A stretch of DNA of 64,000 nt from an uncultured Flavobacteriaceae bacterium (GCA_947500385.1 CANMSA010000015.1:104050-168049); one strand, 5' to 3'. Positions 10,201 through 18,604 are shown, counted from the stretch's first letter. Notes: generated by a model from the letters alone, not told the origin. Numbers and translations are program-made.

Positions 10201-12915
10201 TACAATCTCTGTGGTAATATCCGCATCAACATTATCTGTAGCAGTGGCTCCTTGATCGTTATATGCCTCGCCCACAATAAGATCAACATCACCTCCTGTT
10301 AAGGAGATCACAGGGGCTGTCGTATCGGGTGCAGCACTTACCCTAACGGTTCGAACCACTTCCAAAGCAGGGTTGCCAGCCGCATCGCTTACGTTGTAGG
10401 TAACTCGGTAATCGCCCGGGGTATTCATATCAACATCGCTGGCATCGATTATAACATTACTTGAAATATCGCCATCAACATTATCGGCGGCAATAGCACC
10501 AAGTTCTACATAAGTGCCGCCGACCGTTAAGTCTTGGGGATTTGATCCCACCAGTGTAATAACGGGAACCGTATTATCAGGGCTAACCGTTACTTGAACT
10601 TGCCAATCTTGGGCAATGCCGTTTTCAGCAGTAATGGTATAGGTAACGATACCGGAAAAATCTTGCACTGCCGTGATATCCGGTTGAACAGTTGCTCCAG
10701 CGGATATTTGAAAGATACCAGGGGCAACGTTCAAGGAGGTACCTGCAGCTACATTGATGCTAACCGTATGTCCGCTTACGTTGATCGTGCTCGTATTTTG
10801 ATTTGGTAATTCAAACGCCACAATATCATTTTCGCCGCTACCGCTTGGTGGAGAAACAGTTACATTTACCGTCCATAGCTGTTCGTCCCCATTTTCAGCG
10901 GTAACGGTGTACAAGACAGGTGTAGAAAAGTCTTGAACAGTACTTACGGCCGGAGACACCATTGCATTGGTTGAAACCTCCAACAACTGAGGAGCGGTGT
11001 TCAAGTTAGTACCATCGGCCACATTTATGGTTACCACATGTGCGTCTACATCTATCGAAGAGCTATTTTGAATGGGTAATGCAAAAGCGGTAATATCGTT
11101 CGCAGTGCTTCCAGTAGGCGGTAAAATGGTCGTAGTGATCGTCCATTCCCTTTCCGCTCCATTTTCGGCAGTTACGGTATAACGAACGGGTTGATTAAAA
11201 TTTCTTACAGTAGTGCCCAAAGGACTTATAGAAGCGTTCTCTGACACCTGTATTTGTTCCGGAGCGACATTTAAAGGTGTTCCGTCGGGCACTGTTACCG
11301 CAACGGTTGCTTGTTGGGTATCGATCGTACTTGCCCCGAGCTGTCCCGCAAGTCGAAAAACAACGATGTCATTTTCAGTACTACTATCGGGAGGAGATAC
11401 GGTCACATTGACCGTCCATACCTGTTCATCGCCATTGCCCGCGCGAATGGTATAATCGACCGCGGCATTAAAATCTCGCACTCTTTCCGCGCTAGGGGTC
11501 AGCGTTGCCCCTGGGGAAATAGTCACTAAAGTCGGGGCAACGTTCAATTCGGTCCCATCGGCTACATTGACCGTTACTATATGGTTCACCAAATCGATTA
11601 CGGCCTCGTTCTGACCGGGAAGTTCGAAAGCCAAAACGTCCGTACCGTTTAATACGGAAGCTTCTGTAATTTCGATCTCTATGGTTCCTTTTATATCTGG
11701 ATCGGATACCGATGTTGCAGTAATAAGAACGGTTCCGGCCGTTAATCCGGTCAATAGACCGATTTCGTCTACTTTAGCAATTGCCTCATCGGCAGAGGAC
11801 CAAAGAACACTTGCATCCGTCGCGTCATCAGGGAGCACAGTTGCGATCAATTGTCTTACCGCTGCTTCAGAATCTGGATTTTCCTGAGTCACCTGAATTT
11901 CAGTAACAGGTATTCTTGCCGGTGGAACGACGGTAATCGTAACACTGTCTTGGGCCTCCGGATTGGAGGTGGAAGTGGCTGTGACAACCGCAGTGCCTAA
12001 CGACACCGCAATACATACGTTATTTTCATCAATCAATACCACATCAGGGTCGCTAGAAACAATATCAACCCCTTGATCTGAAGCATTGGGAGGGTCAAAG
12101 GTAGCCGGACACTCAAGCGTATCTCCCAAGACCATATCAATTTCATCATGAGGGCCTAGATCAATAGCAATGACATCTATCGTTTGAACGACTTCGAAAC
12201 GTAGGCCCGTCTTTAATTCTTGTCCATTTCCATCTCTCAGATTAAAAATAATTTCCAAGGGACCTAGTTCCTCTGCCTGCAAATTCAAGAGATATGTACC
12301 AGGAATAATGGCCGCATAGTCTGTAGTCAACTCCAATGGGTTGGGCGCCACTGCAAAAATACTGCCGGTTCCCGAGACGAGTTCATAGTTCGCTTCATAG
12401 GTTGTTTCGATGCCATTATTGGGAGTGCCAAGGGTTAAAGTAATGCCTGTGACCTCTCCTAGTTCTATCTGTTGTACCTTACTTTCGGATGTCCAAGTGA
12501 CGGGCACGTCCTTTAAAGTATAGGAAATCTCGGTTTCTTCGGTGATGCCAAAATTGTCAGCTCCGGTAATTTTAACCGAATGTACTCCTTTTTCCTCGCC
12601 AATGTAGACGAGTGCAGTAGAATACGGTGATAGCAGCATTCCCTTACCCGCCTCAACCCTGGTCCCATCAACGTCCTCAAAATGACCTACCCCTTGTGTC
12701 ACTTCGTATGTAATGGAATATTCATAGCCTTCCAGTTCCGCTTCGGGTACGATCGTAATTTCTGTGGCCAATCCTTGATTCACAAACCCTTCTGATTCAT
12801 GGGTTTCCAACAGCTCGAATTCCACCTCGGTATACAAGCTTACCTCCTTGGTACATGCCAATAGCACCGCCAATAAAATCAGCGTATACCAAATATATTT
12901 GTGTAGGGTTCTCAT
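7264..12915 (-). CDS. Giant multidomain lipoprotein: TraQ-like N terminus plus Ig-like, DUF5011-like and PKD repeats
   Basis: About 1880 residues. I chose the ATG at 12915 because the hydrophobic segment then begins at once and ends in the lipobox LLAC; an ATG at 12942 is possible. Two related beta domains follow, the first (about residues 25-140) resembling the TraQ/DUF3872 domain of conjugative transposons. Then come two BIG2-like domains, about four modules ending in a W-T-V-N-V-T pattern, six DUF5011-like modules of about 84 residues, a cadherin-like and a PKD/REJ-like domain, a further module, a PKD domain (YDFGDG) and a terminal beta domain. No type IX sorting signal is seen. It is probably a surface adhesin or scaffold. 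It lies downstream of the TraN/TraO pair on the same strand. The function is inferred. Confidence 0.85.
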   Translation of the reverse strand: MRTLHKYIWYTLILLAVLLACTKEVSLYTEVEFELLETHESEGFVNQGLATEITIVPEAELEGYEYSITYEVTQGVGHFEDVDGTRVEAGKGMLLSPYSTALVYIGEEKGVHSVKITGADNFGITEETEISYTLKDVPVTWTSESKVQQIELGEVTGITLTLGTPNNGIETTYEANYELVSGTGSIFAVAPNPLELTTDYAAIIPGTYLLNLQAEELGPLEIIFNLRDGNGQELKTGLRFEVVQTIDVIAIDLGPHDEIDMVLGDTLECPATFDPPNASDQGVDIVSSDPDVVLIDENNVCIAVSLGTAVVTATSTSNPEAQDSVTITVVPPARIPVTEIQVTQENPDSEAAVRQLIATVLPDDATDASVLWSSADEAIAKVDEIGLLTGLTAGTVLITATSVSDPDIKGTIEIEITEASVLNGTDVLAFELPGQNEAVIDLVNHIVTVNVADGTELNVAPTLVTISPGATLTPSAERVRDFNAAVDYTIRAGNGDEQVWTVNVTVSPPDSSTENDIVVFRLAGQLGASTIDTQQATVAVTVPDGTPLNVAPEQIQVSENASISPLGTTVRNFNQPVRYTVTAENGAEREWTITTTILPPTGSTANDITAFALPIQNSSSIDVDAHVVTINVADGTNLNTAPQLLEVSTNAMVSPAVSTVQDFSTPVLYTVTAENGDEQLWTVNVTVSPPSGSGENDIVAFELPNQNTSTINVSGHTVSINVAAGTSLNVAPGIFQISAGATVQPDITAVQDFSGIVTYTITAENGIAQDWQVQVTVSPDNTVPVITLVGSNPQDLTVGGTYVELGAIAADNVDGDISSNVIIDASDVDMNTPGDYRVTYNVSDAAGNPALEVVRTVRVSAAPDTTAPVISLTGGDVDLIVGEAYNDQGATATDNVDADITTEIVIVSTVDTNNVGVYSVSYNVSDSAGNAAIEVVRTVRVNAAPDTTPPVISLIGGNVVLTVGATYNDQGATAIDNVDGDITGNIQVDFSGVDTNTIGIYNVTYNVSDAAGNAAVEVIRTVRVNAAPDTTPPVITLTGANPQDLTVGGTYTELGATATDNVDGNLTLDIITDASAVNMGVIGTYQVTYNVSDAAGNPAVEVIRTVRVNAAPDTTPPVITLTGANPQDLTVGGTYTELGATATDNVDGIITAAIVIDDSAVNMGVIGTYQVTYNVSDAAGNPAVEVIRTVEVNAAPDTTPPVITLTGANPQDLTVGGTYTELGATATDNVDGIITAAIVIDDSAVNMGVIGTYQVTYNVSDAAGNPAIEVIRTVQVNAPANSPPVAQDDAFTVAENGTLNRSVLLDNGSGPDIDLEDDDLIVDRVNGSSANVGIAVGGSNGGLFTISAGGNLLFDPNGEFDTLKQGDSEQTTVVYRINDGNGGSDSATVTVTVTGVDDPNQAPLVNAGADQTITLPISSVTLSGNASDDGTISTYQWSKDSGGAASITSPSAAATMITGLVEGTYVFRLTATDDEGATGFDTVTVTVNADNRSGENNILAFQFPGLIGTATINTTSHTVTGDVTFGTNLVASPIALTVSTGATLSPSVNTVRDFSSEVQYTVTAENGDEQVWTITLTEETPLRYHRFDNLGTDLSQANTNFCNGTNVGTPKLNIRIASKLIVGEVYQLSDPEYTGYYKVIIAEDTPNGDADEDIDGSSVSGPVTVSCAPNTPPVAVGTAFPAAGGAPLIVAFKNPGSTDSDGTIVSTEYDFGDGSPVVSGEFPFETSHEYTAVGDYTATMTVTDNDGASSSLTFDIEVTDPPSFTFTIDPVPSPTNDPVIIRFRISRNQAAMDAGIQFEMSFNQFNPGDETPLSTFTYDGAGYFNAEWFNVNPGNTAGLLSGFAGANGEPYSFEFTVRSTNLTGLPPQTRTVSFEYSDGGPPD
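9087..9842 (-). repeat. Three near-identical tandem 252-bp units inside the giant lipoprotein gene
   Basis: Units begin at 9087, 9339 and 9591, and a more diverged fourth follows at 9843. Each encodes one 84-residue DUF5011-like module. Long stretches, such as the one around 9266, 9518 and 9770, are base-for-base identical. The high identity creates long antisense open frames that are not genes. The copies probably arose by recent duplication and should be prone to recombination and assembly collapse. Confidence 0.9.
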
Positions 12916-13250
12916 ATATTCCTTGGAAATCATAGCAACCAAAAACCGTATGACAAAATAGGGCCTACGTTTTTTTGAATTTCAAGATGAATAAGAATTC
13001 AAGGTAGTGATTCATCGGCACAACCAAAAGAGAATTTGCCCGAACATTTTAACAATTCCGCCAAAAAAACAAAATCATCGATAAAGGGCATTCAGCCGAA
13101 AGATTCACCTCGAAAAAGCCCATAAAAGAAGGCCTCAAGCATTGAGCGGTTTTTAAAAAATTTTGATCAATGAAGAATCAGGGATGTAATGGAAGCCAAA
13201 CGGTGCTGTTTTCAACATGGATTTTCACAACGAAAGTGCCTTTTCGAAGT
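12916..13250. other. 335-bp gap between the TraO-like and giant lipoprotein genes
   Basis: No open frame of note and no strong terminator hairpin were seen. A near-consensus minus-strand promoter box TATTTTG (12952-12958, one base short of TAnnTTTG) lies about 37 bp upstream of the lipoprotein start. The lipoprotein gene could be read from here or by read-through from the TraN/TraO-like genes. Confidence 0.3.
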
Positions 13251-13793
13251 TTACAGATTGAAATAATACCGTAATCCCAGCCCAGAATAGTTGGTGAATT
13301 TACCAAAATCACTGTTAAGATGATAAAACTGTGAAGTCTTCAATACCAGGGAAAAATGTTCACTTAGAATTATATCGATGTCAGCCGATACCACGCCGCC
13401 ATAGATAAACTTACTGTCCCCTACTACCGAAACAACGTTGGTAATTTCAGAATTCCCACCGTTCACTGCCTCATATCCGGCCAAGAGCCCACCTCCTACC
13501 GATAAGGCCTGCATTCTTCGATTCCTACTATATAGGGTTAAGAAGTAGGAGTAACTTGCCGTATAGCTAGAATAGGGTACTTGGGTGCTCCCCGATTCGA
13601 AATTGGTCAGGGTAACATTCAGCGCAATTTGGGTAAAGGTAGTTTCACTTAAATTTGTGTTATATGTTAGTTCCCCTCCATAGCCATCTCCAAAAAAACC
13701 TCCGCTGGCGGTAAAAGTGTTCGTATAGCTTTGAGAGGCACCCAAAAAAGGCAGGCCCAAAGCAAAAAGGTATACTAGAATGCGAAAATTCAA
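13251..13793 (-). CDS. TraO-like outer-membrane protein of conjugative-transposon type
   Basis: A 180-residue protein with a signal peptide ending near GASQS, then a small beta-barrel-like sequence ending in GLGLRYYFNL. The segment around SVGGGLLAGYEAVNGG and the later FIYGGVV match the conserved core of the TraO family of Bacteroidota conjugative transposons. The start is TTG: an in-frame stop lies directly upstream, and the TTG overlaps the stop of the TraN-like gene as TTGA, so the two genes are translationally coupled. TraO contributes to the outer-membrane part of a conjugation apparatus. No other transfer gene is nearby and the T6SS cluster lies upstream, so the role here is unknown. 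Confidence 0.75.
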   Translation of the reverse strand: MNFRILVYLFALGLPFLGASQSYTNTFTASGGFFGDGYGGELTYNTNLSETTFTQIALNVTLTNFESGSTQVPYSSYTASYSYFLTLYSRNRRMQALSVGGGLLAGYEAVNGGNSEITNVVSVVGDSKFIYGGVVSADIDIILSEHFSLVLKTSQFYHLNSDFGKFTNYSGLGLRYYFNL

Positions 13794-14812
13794 TTAGATG
13801 GGGAATTAACTTGTTTATTGTCCAATGGCAGCATCACCATCCGTCCATTTTCTTGCTCATCAAGTACCACGTGAATACGTTCTTTGCTTGTAATCTTGAA
13901 CTTCTTAAACACATATACTACCTCGTTGATACTTTCGGGATCAATAACCTCCTGGAGGTTGAACTTGTATCTGGGAGTTAGTATTTTTTGTAGCTTGCCC
14001 ACAGAGGCCTTTTTAAAAAAACTTAATCCGTTTACTTTGTATTCCCTATTGGAGTTATTCTCTATTTGCAGCACAAAGTAAATCTCTTCCCTATCTACTA
14101 GAATATTGTTTAATTTAAGAACCACTCGCTTGTTTTGGCGAAAGCTTCTTTTGAATATTGTTTTTTGCAAGTAGTTATTTTCACAAAAGATGCGATAATA
14201 TTCCTGTTTATCCTCATCATATAAATCAGCCTCCTCTTTCATGCCAGCATTGTAAGCCCTATCACTATCCAAGGAATCCTCTGTTTGTTTTACTTGTAAA
14301 ACGGGTTCTTCAACACTCGGTTCTACAACTTCTTTTTCCGTTGCTGTCGGTATTTCCCCAGCCGTCGTAGCGGTTGTGTTGACGGTTTCATCTTTGGTAG
14401 CTGTAGGAAGGGTCCCTACAGTTAGTCCATCATTTTGTGTCGGCCTTTGGATGGTTGTAGCAGGCGTTGTTTTCCCAATGGCTTGGGAAGCTTCCAAGAT
14501 GTAGGTGAAATTGGATATTTCTTCTGCAAACGAAACCGCAAAGGAATAAATATTTCCTTCTTCCGTGATTACCGTAAGATTACTCGGGTTGCCCTTTCGC
14601 GCCTTTAGGAGTCCCATGCTGGTTTGTTCCTCATACTCAAATTTATAGTTTACCGCCGGCGGGACTACTTTTACGATGTTCGATGGAAAAAAGAATGTTG
14701 CCGTTACATGGTCGTTGGCCTTCACAGCTATAGGAGTTTGTGCCAACATAGTGCCATTGCCAGAGAACAACGAGCACAACAACAAACAGAACAAGGCAGA
14801 AAAAAACTTCAT
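13790..14812 (-). CDS. TraN-like protein (DUF4138 family), conjugation outer-membrane component homologue
   Basis: A 340-residue protein with a signal peptide ending TMLAQ. Residues about 30-110 carry the typical TraN opening (FFFPSNIVKV, then LTVITEEGNIYSFAVSF). Residues about 110-205 form a Thr/Pro/Glu-rich linker that replaces the usual short connection. The C-terminal beta domain (LNNILVDREEIYFVLQIEN) fits DUF4138. In conjugative transposons TraN is a periplasmic/outer-membrane, VirB9-like part of the mating channel. Here it overlaps the TraO-like gene and follows the leftward T6SS arm after 242 bp. The family call is fairly firm; a link with the T6SS is inference. Confidence 0.78.
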   Translation of the reverse strand: MKFFSALFCLLLCSLFSGNGTMLAQTPIAVKANDHVTATFFFPSNIVKVVPPAVNYKFEYEEQTSMGLLKARKGNPSNLTVITEEGNIYSFAVSFAEEISNFTYILEASQAIGKTTPATTIQRPTQNDGLTVGTLPTATKDETVNTTATTAGEIPTATEKEVVEPSVEEPVLQVKQTEDSLDSDRAYNAGMKEEADLYDEDKQEYYRIFCENNYLQKTIFKRSFRQNKRVVLKLNNILVDREEIYFVLQIENNSNREYKVNGLSFFKKASVGKLQKILTPRYKFNLQEVIDPESINEVVYVFKKFKITSKERIHVVLDEQENGRMVMLPLDNKQVNSPSN

Positions 14813-15054
14813 TATCGGGGCTTAACGCTAGGTTATTGTTTAAACGAGCTTTTTGTAGGTAAATTATTCAGTTGGGATGACAAAAATATTAATATCATCG
14901 AACATAACTTCAATTTATCGCTAAAAGGAGCTTTTTAACGGATTTAAGTTTGTGAAACAACAGAGAAATTCCATATGGAATGCGATTATTCATAGGATTG
15001 TAAAACCAACCATTTGCGTTTGCGAGAATTGGCAGTTGCCATCTTAAAGAAAAA

Positions 15055-15414
15055 TTAGAAATTGAGTATCAACACGAAAAACAGGATAAAAAAAACCAAA
15101 CTGTATAGTACAATTGGCCGATAGTTGCACAATGCCCCATTTTTTTTCTCAAAAACAACCTGACTAAAAAAGAAGTAATACCGAATAGCAAAAATGACGT
15201 ACAAAGCAACAATTGCCCCAATTTTCTGTATTTTGGATAGTTCGCCGAGGTGAATAGGCATTCCGAAAAGGTGTAATAACTTTAGTAGTGCCAAAAGGTG
15301 CATGGAGACCATTAGAACCAGATACGAAATGGCAAACATCTCGGGAATATCACTCTTGAACCTATCCTTGTAGGCCTTAAAAACCTTGTAATAAATCGTA
15401 TCGAATAGGTGCAT
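15055..15414 (-). CDS. Three-helix membrane protein, candidate immunity protein
   Basis: A 119-residue protein with three clear hydrophobic helices at about residues 27-50, 64-85 and 100-119. I recognise no family. It starts 6 bp after the stop of the unrecognised protein at 15421-16212, which itself follows an hcp gene. That is the order carrier, effector, immunity. A membrane-embedded immunity protein would suit an effector that acts on the inner membrane. The function is inferred only from size, topology and position. Confidence 0.5.
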   Translation of the reverse strand: MHLFDTIYYKVFKAYKDRFKSDIPEMFAISYLVLMVSMHLLALLKLLHLFGMPIHLGELSKIQKIGAIVALYVIFAIRYYFFFSQVVFEKKNGALCNYRPIVLYSLVFFILFFVLILNF

Positions 15415-15420
15415 AAATCC

Positions 15421-16212
15421 TTACCACTCTCCAAATCTACGAATACCATTGTCCATTTCAATCCCAAATTCCACATCCTCTGGTATGGTAAGGCGCATTA
15501 TGGTCCAAGCTCCTGAAATGACCCAACCATATCCTGGTACAAAGGCCACCAACCCCATGATAATGTCCATACATTCAAAAACCGAAATCTCACCATCTTC
15601 GTATGCCTGCATGGTGGTCAGAATTAGCCCCAAGACATTCGCTCCCTGCCCTAGCGCTTTGATCGTTTTGATAACATTGGCATTCAGCTTAAACTTTTTG
15701 GCGGCTTTCGCAACGTCTTCTGCCTTTACATTTCCCCGGCCTCCACCTTTGTACTTGGGCATGCCGTTTTTATCTAGTTTGTAGGGTCTGAGTTCTCCTT
15801 TGGGATTAAAATCCCTGGAAAGAAAGGTATCGTTTTTTAAGGCCTCCAGTATTTTATCAAAATCCTTTATGGTCCCTGTAGCGCCTTCCGAAAGGCTGTA
15901 TAACAAAATGGCGCCACTCATTAAATCGGTGCCGCTAAGGCCGTTCTCCTCTTCGTAATTTTCAAGGGTTTCGGTTGGAATTCGAAGCTGTCGTACTCGG
16001 ACCCGGGTATTATCGATAGCCACTGTCCTGAGCCGTCGCAGCCGCTCTTTCTCTTTGATATTCTTAAGCCGTCTGCGGGCTTTGGCGCTTAGTTCTTTTT
16101 TGGGGTCGGTATCGGATTTATCCGTATCACTTTCCGTTTTGCCAGTAGTCGATTTCTGTATTCGTAGAACACTTTTATAATCTTGTAGATTTCTGGCTCG
16201 ATTCAAATTCAT
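15421..16212 (-). CDS. Candidate Hcp-delivered T6SS effector with hydrophobic hairpin
   Basis: A 263-residue protein of no family I recognise. The first 75 residues are highly charged (Lys/Arg/Asp/Ser) with no signal peptide. A Gly/Lys-rich stretch lies near residues 150-160. Residues about 183-240 contain two hydrophobic, Gly-rich segments (ALGQGANVLGLILTTMQAY and IIMGLVAFVPGYGWVISGAW) joined by an acidic turn, like the helical hairpins of pore-forming or membrane-inserting toxins. It begins 21 bp after the second hcp gene and is followed 6 bp later by a small membrane protein. No catalytic motif is seen. Cargo status is inferred from context. Confidence 0.5.
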   Translation of the reverse strand: MNLNRARNLQDYKSVLRIQKSTTGKTESDTDKSDTDPKKELSAKARRRLKNIKEKERLRRLRTVAIDNTRVRVRQLRIPTETLENYEEENGLSGTDLMSGAILLYSLSEGATGTIKDFDKILEALKNDTFLSRDFNPKGELRPYKLDKNGMPKYKGGGRGNVKAEDVAKAAKKFKLNANVIKTIKALGQGANVLGLILTTMQAYEDGEISVFECMDIIMGLVAFVPGYGWVISGAWTIMRLTIPEDVEFGIEMDNGIRRFGEW

Positions 16213-16233
16213 ACTCCCGATTAAAATCGTTTT

Positions 16234-16623
16234 TTAAGCCCCCCAAGTATTCTCAAACGTCATATCCCCTATTTGTATGGTCTGTGCAGAAATAACGATG
16301 CGTTTTTGCATGGGAATATCATCCACGGCATCGAATTCTTCTTCCAAACTAACACAGAAAGCTTTGGTGAAGTCTACTTTTTGCAATTGAGACATGGCAT
16401 CCCTTTTATAAAAAACCAGGCTACCATCTTTTGTTTGGTCGGGAGAGGCCATCCAATGAAAAAGGTCAAACTTACCTTGGGATTCAATCGTAATCATAAT
16501 TTGACCGCCCAATGGTTTTCCGGAAGGTTTTCCAGTAGCATCCATAGGCTGCTCAAAATTATAGGTACAATGCAGCACATTATATTCATTGCCATCAATA
16601 GTAAGCTTCGCTAAAAAAGACAT
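16234..16623 (-). CDS. tssD: Hcp-like T6SS tube protein, second copy
   Basis: A 129-residue protein of the Bacteroidota TssD (Hcp) family. It begins MSFLAKLTIDGNEYNVLHC and shares the pattern of the other copy at 18629-19015: LHCxYxxxQ..D.TG.PS, GSLVFYKRD, and a C-terminal VISAQTI strand. Hcp rings stack into the inner tube and can carry small effectors in their lumen. It lies 52 bp after tssC and directly before the candidate effector gene, which suggests a copy dedicated to that cargo. Confidence 0.9.
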   Translation of the reverse strand: MSFLAKLTIDGNEYNVLHCTYNFEQPMDATGKPSGKPLGGQIMITIESQGKFDLFHWMASPDQTKDGSLVFYKRDAMSQLQKVDFTKAFCVSLEEEFDAVDDIPMQKRIVISAQTIQIGDMTFENTWGA

Positions 16624-16675
16624 AGGTGTGGGGTTTATGTGTGTTTTAGTACTTAGAGAGCGCTATGGGCGGATC

Positions 16676-18034
16676 TTAACTTTGTTCGTAGTCTGTATCC
16701 CATTCGGCGCCTTCGTCTCCTTTCTGTCCGTCCATCTTAATCAAAAAGTTCTTGGCCGGAAAATACGGCTTCAATCGTACATCCAAATAAATTCGGTCCT
16801 TTTGATTGATATCTTGCTCAAATCTTCGGATTTCAAAATTTTCGATAAGCTTATCGGGCCCCGAAATTCCATCCAAAAAGCGAACAATCTGATTTTGAAT
16901 TTCTTTTCGCGTCTTAGCATTAAAGTTTTCGAACGCTCTTCTGTTCAGAAAATCCATCAATACTTTTGTTACATAATCAAACACTCGAACAACCGAATAG
17001 GTCTGTAATCCAAGGTTATCCCCATTGAAAAGTGTTTTCGCGGAAAATGCCATCACCTTTCCATATTCGTTTACCATGGGTACCAATCCCAAGTTTTCTA
17101 AATTGGCTATTTCGCTTTTACGAAGTTCAAAACGCACCCCATCTACCTCGCTTAATCCACCATGTTTCTTACCGGCGGTTACTTGAGACATCAACGTTTT
17201 GTATATTTTACCAGCCAATGCCCCGGATGGTGGAACATGAACATCTTCCTGTTCCCCTACTTCATCATGTTTTCCGCGTCCTACCAACCAATTACAGGTC
17301 ATAATCGTATTGGAAAGGTACATATCGCCACTGGCCAAATTCGCACTCTCGAACATTTCCATAACATCATCCGGCTCATCCAAATGTGCGAAGTCCGTTA
17401 CCAGGGTAACCTTGTTCTCATGCGCCAATTTCGCCCATTTATCAACCACTGATTTTGATCCTAAGTACCCAGGGAGCACCATCAAAGAATAATTGTCACG
17501 AAGATCTAAACGATCGTATTTTGAAACCAGCTCTTCTCGAATATGATCAAAAAAGCGGGTGTTATCCAAATCTGTTAATTGGTCTAACTCCGCATTGATT
17601 ACCGAGATGTTTTTTAGGGAAGCCATATCCGTATTCCTAAAAAACAAGGCTACCGAACGATAAGAAGTTTCAAGTTCCCTCGTTTCTTCCAACGCGGTTT
17701 TAAGATTTTTGGTCAACACGGCCTGCGACTGTTTTGCCTTATCATCTGCAGATTGCACCAATGAAATGATATCATCGCCGGACTTTAAGGTATCCGACCA
17801 AAGGGTTAAAATCTTTAGAAGGTCTTCTCGTTCTCCTTTTTTGTTGCTTTCGGTCAAGAACATCTTTCGACGCGCTTTCCGTTCGGGATTCAGGTTCTGC
17901 ACATCGTCAATTGCAGATTCTAGCAAATCGTAGCCTCCGTATTTGGCGAGACCATCGGAGTTTTCTTTAACTTGCTCTATATAAGGTTTGTCACTAAGTT
18001 GGGACTGCTTCTGCTTATTGGGCGTATTGGACAT
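16676..18034 (-). CDS. tssC: T6SS contractile sheath large subunit TssC
   Basis: A 452-residue protein of the subtype iii TssC family. It follows tssB by 18 bp in the conserved B-C order. The segments LMVLPGYLGSKSVVDKWAKLA and VLMDFLNRRAFENFNAKTRKEIQ are typical of the sheath core and C-terminal part. TssC pairs with TssB to form the cytoplasmic contractile sheath around the Hcp tube; ClpV recycles it after firing. The first 120 residues are helical and charged, as in the family. Confidence 0.92.
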   Translation of the reverse strand: MSNTPNKQKQSQLSDKPYIEQVKENSDGLAKYGGYDLLESAIDDVQNLNPERKARRKMFLTESNKKGEREDLLKILTLWSDTLKSGDDIISLVQSADDKAKQSQAVLTKNLKTALEETRELETSYRSVALFFRNTDMASLKNISVINAELDQLTDLDNTRFFDHIREELVSKYDRLDLRDNYSLMVLPGYLGSKSVVDKWAKLAHENKVTLVTDFAHLDEPDDVMEMFESANLASGDMYLSNTIMTCNWLVGRGKHDEVGEQEDVHVPPSGALAGKIYKTLMSQVTAGKKHGGLSEVDGVRFELRKSEIANLENLGLVPMVNEYGKVMAFSAKTLFNGDNLGLQTYSVVRVFDYVTKVLMDFLNRRAFENFNAKTRKEIQNQIVRFLDGISGPDKLIENFEIRRFEQDINQKDRIYLDVRLKPYFPAKNFLIKMDGQKGDEGAEWDTDYEQS

Positions 18035-18052
18035 ATTAGTTTTGGAATATAG

Positions 18053-18505
18053 TTATTTGGCGTTTTTAATTTCTTCGATCAGGGCATCAATCGTATTGAC
18101 CAACGATTGTTTTGCACTTTCATCTTCCAAGGCCGCCTTTAAAATTTTGTTGGTCTTCAATTGTTTTATGATCTTTTTGTATTGATCGCTTTCGATTTCT
18201 AGCTCCTTCAGAAACACACTGTTATTTACGATTCCCTTTTTACCAAAATCACCCAGATTCCTAAAGTTAAGTTCCTCGTTTACAGTGCCTCCATCCTTAT
18301 CTTCAAAAGGAATTTTGATAACCGGTTCGTAGTTTTCGAAAACATCTTCCACTGTTCGCAAACCTTCTACCACTTCTGGCTTTACCGGTGCGTTGGGTGT
18401 AAGTTTCCCCGCAATTAATGTTCTGTTTTGTGGAATATCGTTCAATGCTTCGTTGGCATCGCCTTTTACCTCATTACCACCAATACCTAGGTTGTTATTA
18501 GCCAT
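18053..18505 (-). CDS. tssB: T6SS contractile sheath small subunit TssB
   Basis: A 150-residue protein with the TssB pattern: a Gly/Asn-rich N terminus, the segment VKPEVVEGLRTVEDVFENYEP, the strand EELNFRNLGDFG, then a helical C terminus (KKIIKQLKTNKILKAALED). It forms the sheath protomer with TssC, encoded next. It is separated from the upstream hcp gene by 123 bp that contain a strong terminator hairpin, so it is probably expressed at a lower level than Hcp. Confidence 0.9.
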   Translation of the reverse strand: MANNNLGIGGNEVKGDANEALNDIPQNRTLIAGKLTPNAPVKPEVVEGLRTVEDVFENYEPVIKIPFEDKDGGTVNEELNFRNLGDFGKKGIVNNSVFLKELEIESDQYKKIIKQLKTNKILKAALEDESAKQSLVNTIDALIEEIKNAK

Positions 18506-18577
18506 GTATTACTTTTTTTATTTTTTAAATTTAATGAAAATTACATAAAAACTAGATATGCAGTTATCATTAAACGT

Positions 18578-18604
18578 AAAAAGGGGACAGAAAGTTGTCC
18601 CCTT
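18578..18604 (-). terminator. Terminator between hcp and tssB
   Basis: On the minus strand, a 9-bp perfect GC-rich stem (AAGGGGACA / TGTCCCCTT, plus-strand arms 18581-18589 and 18596-18604) with a 6-base loop is followed by a run of five T. It begins 25 bp after the hcp stop codon, so it should end most hcp transcripts and let only part continue into tssBC. Confidence 0.8.

Noticed and set aside
13251..14812. An integrated conjugative element
   Set aside because: Only TraN- and TraO-like genes, plus a TraQ-like domain, are present. There is no integrase, relaxase, TraG ATPase, mobilisation gene or att-like direct repeat in the window.
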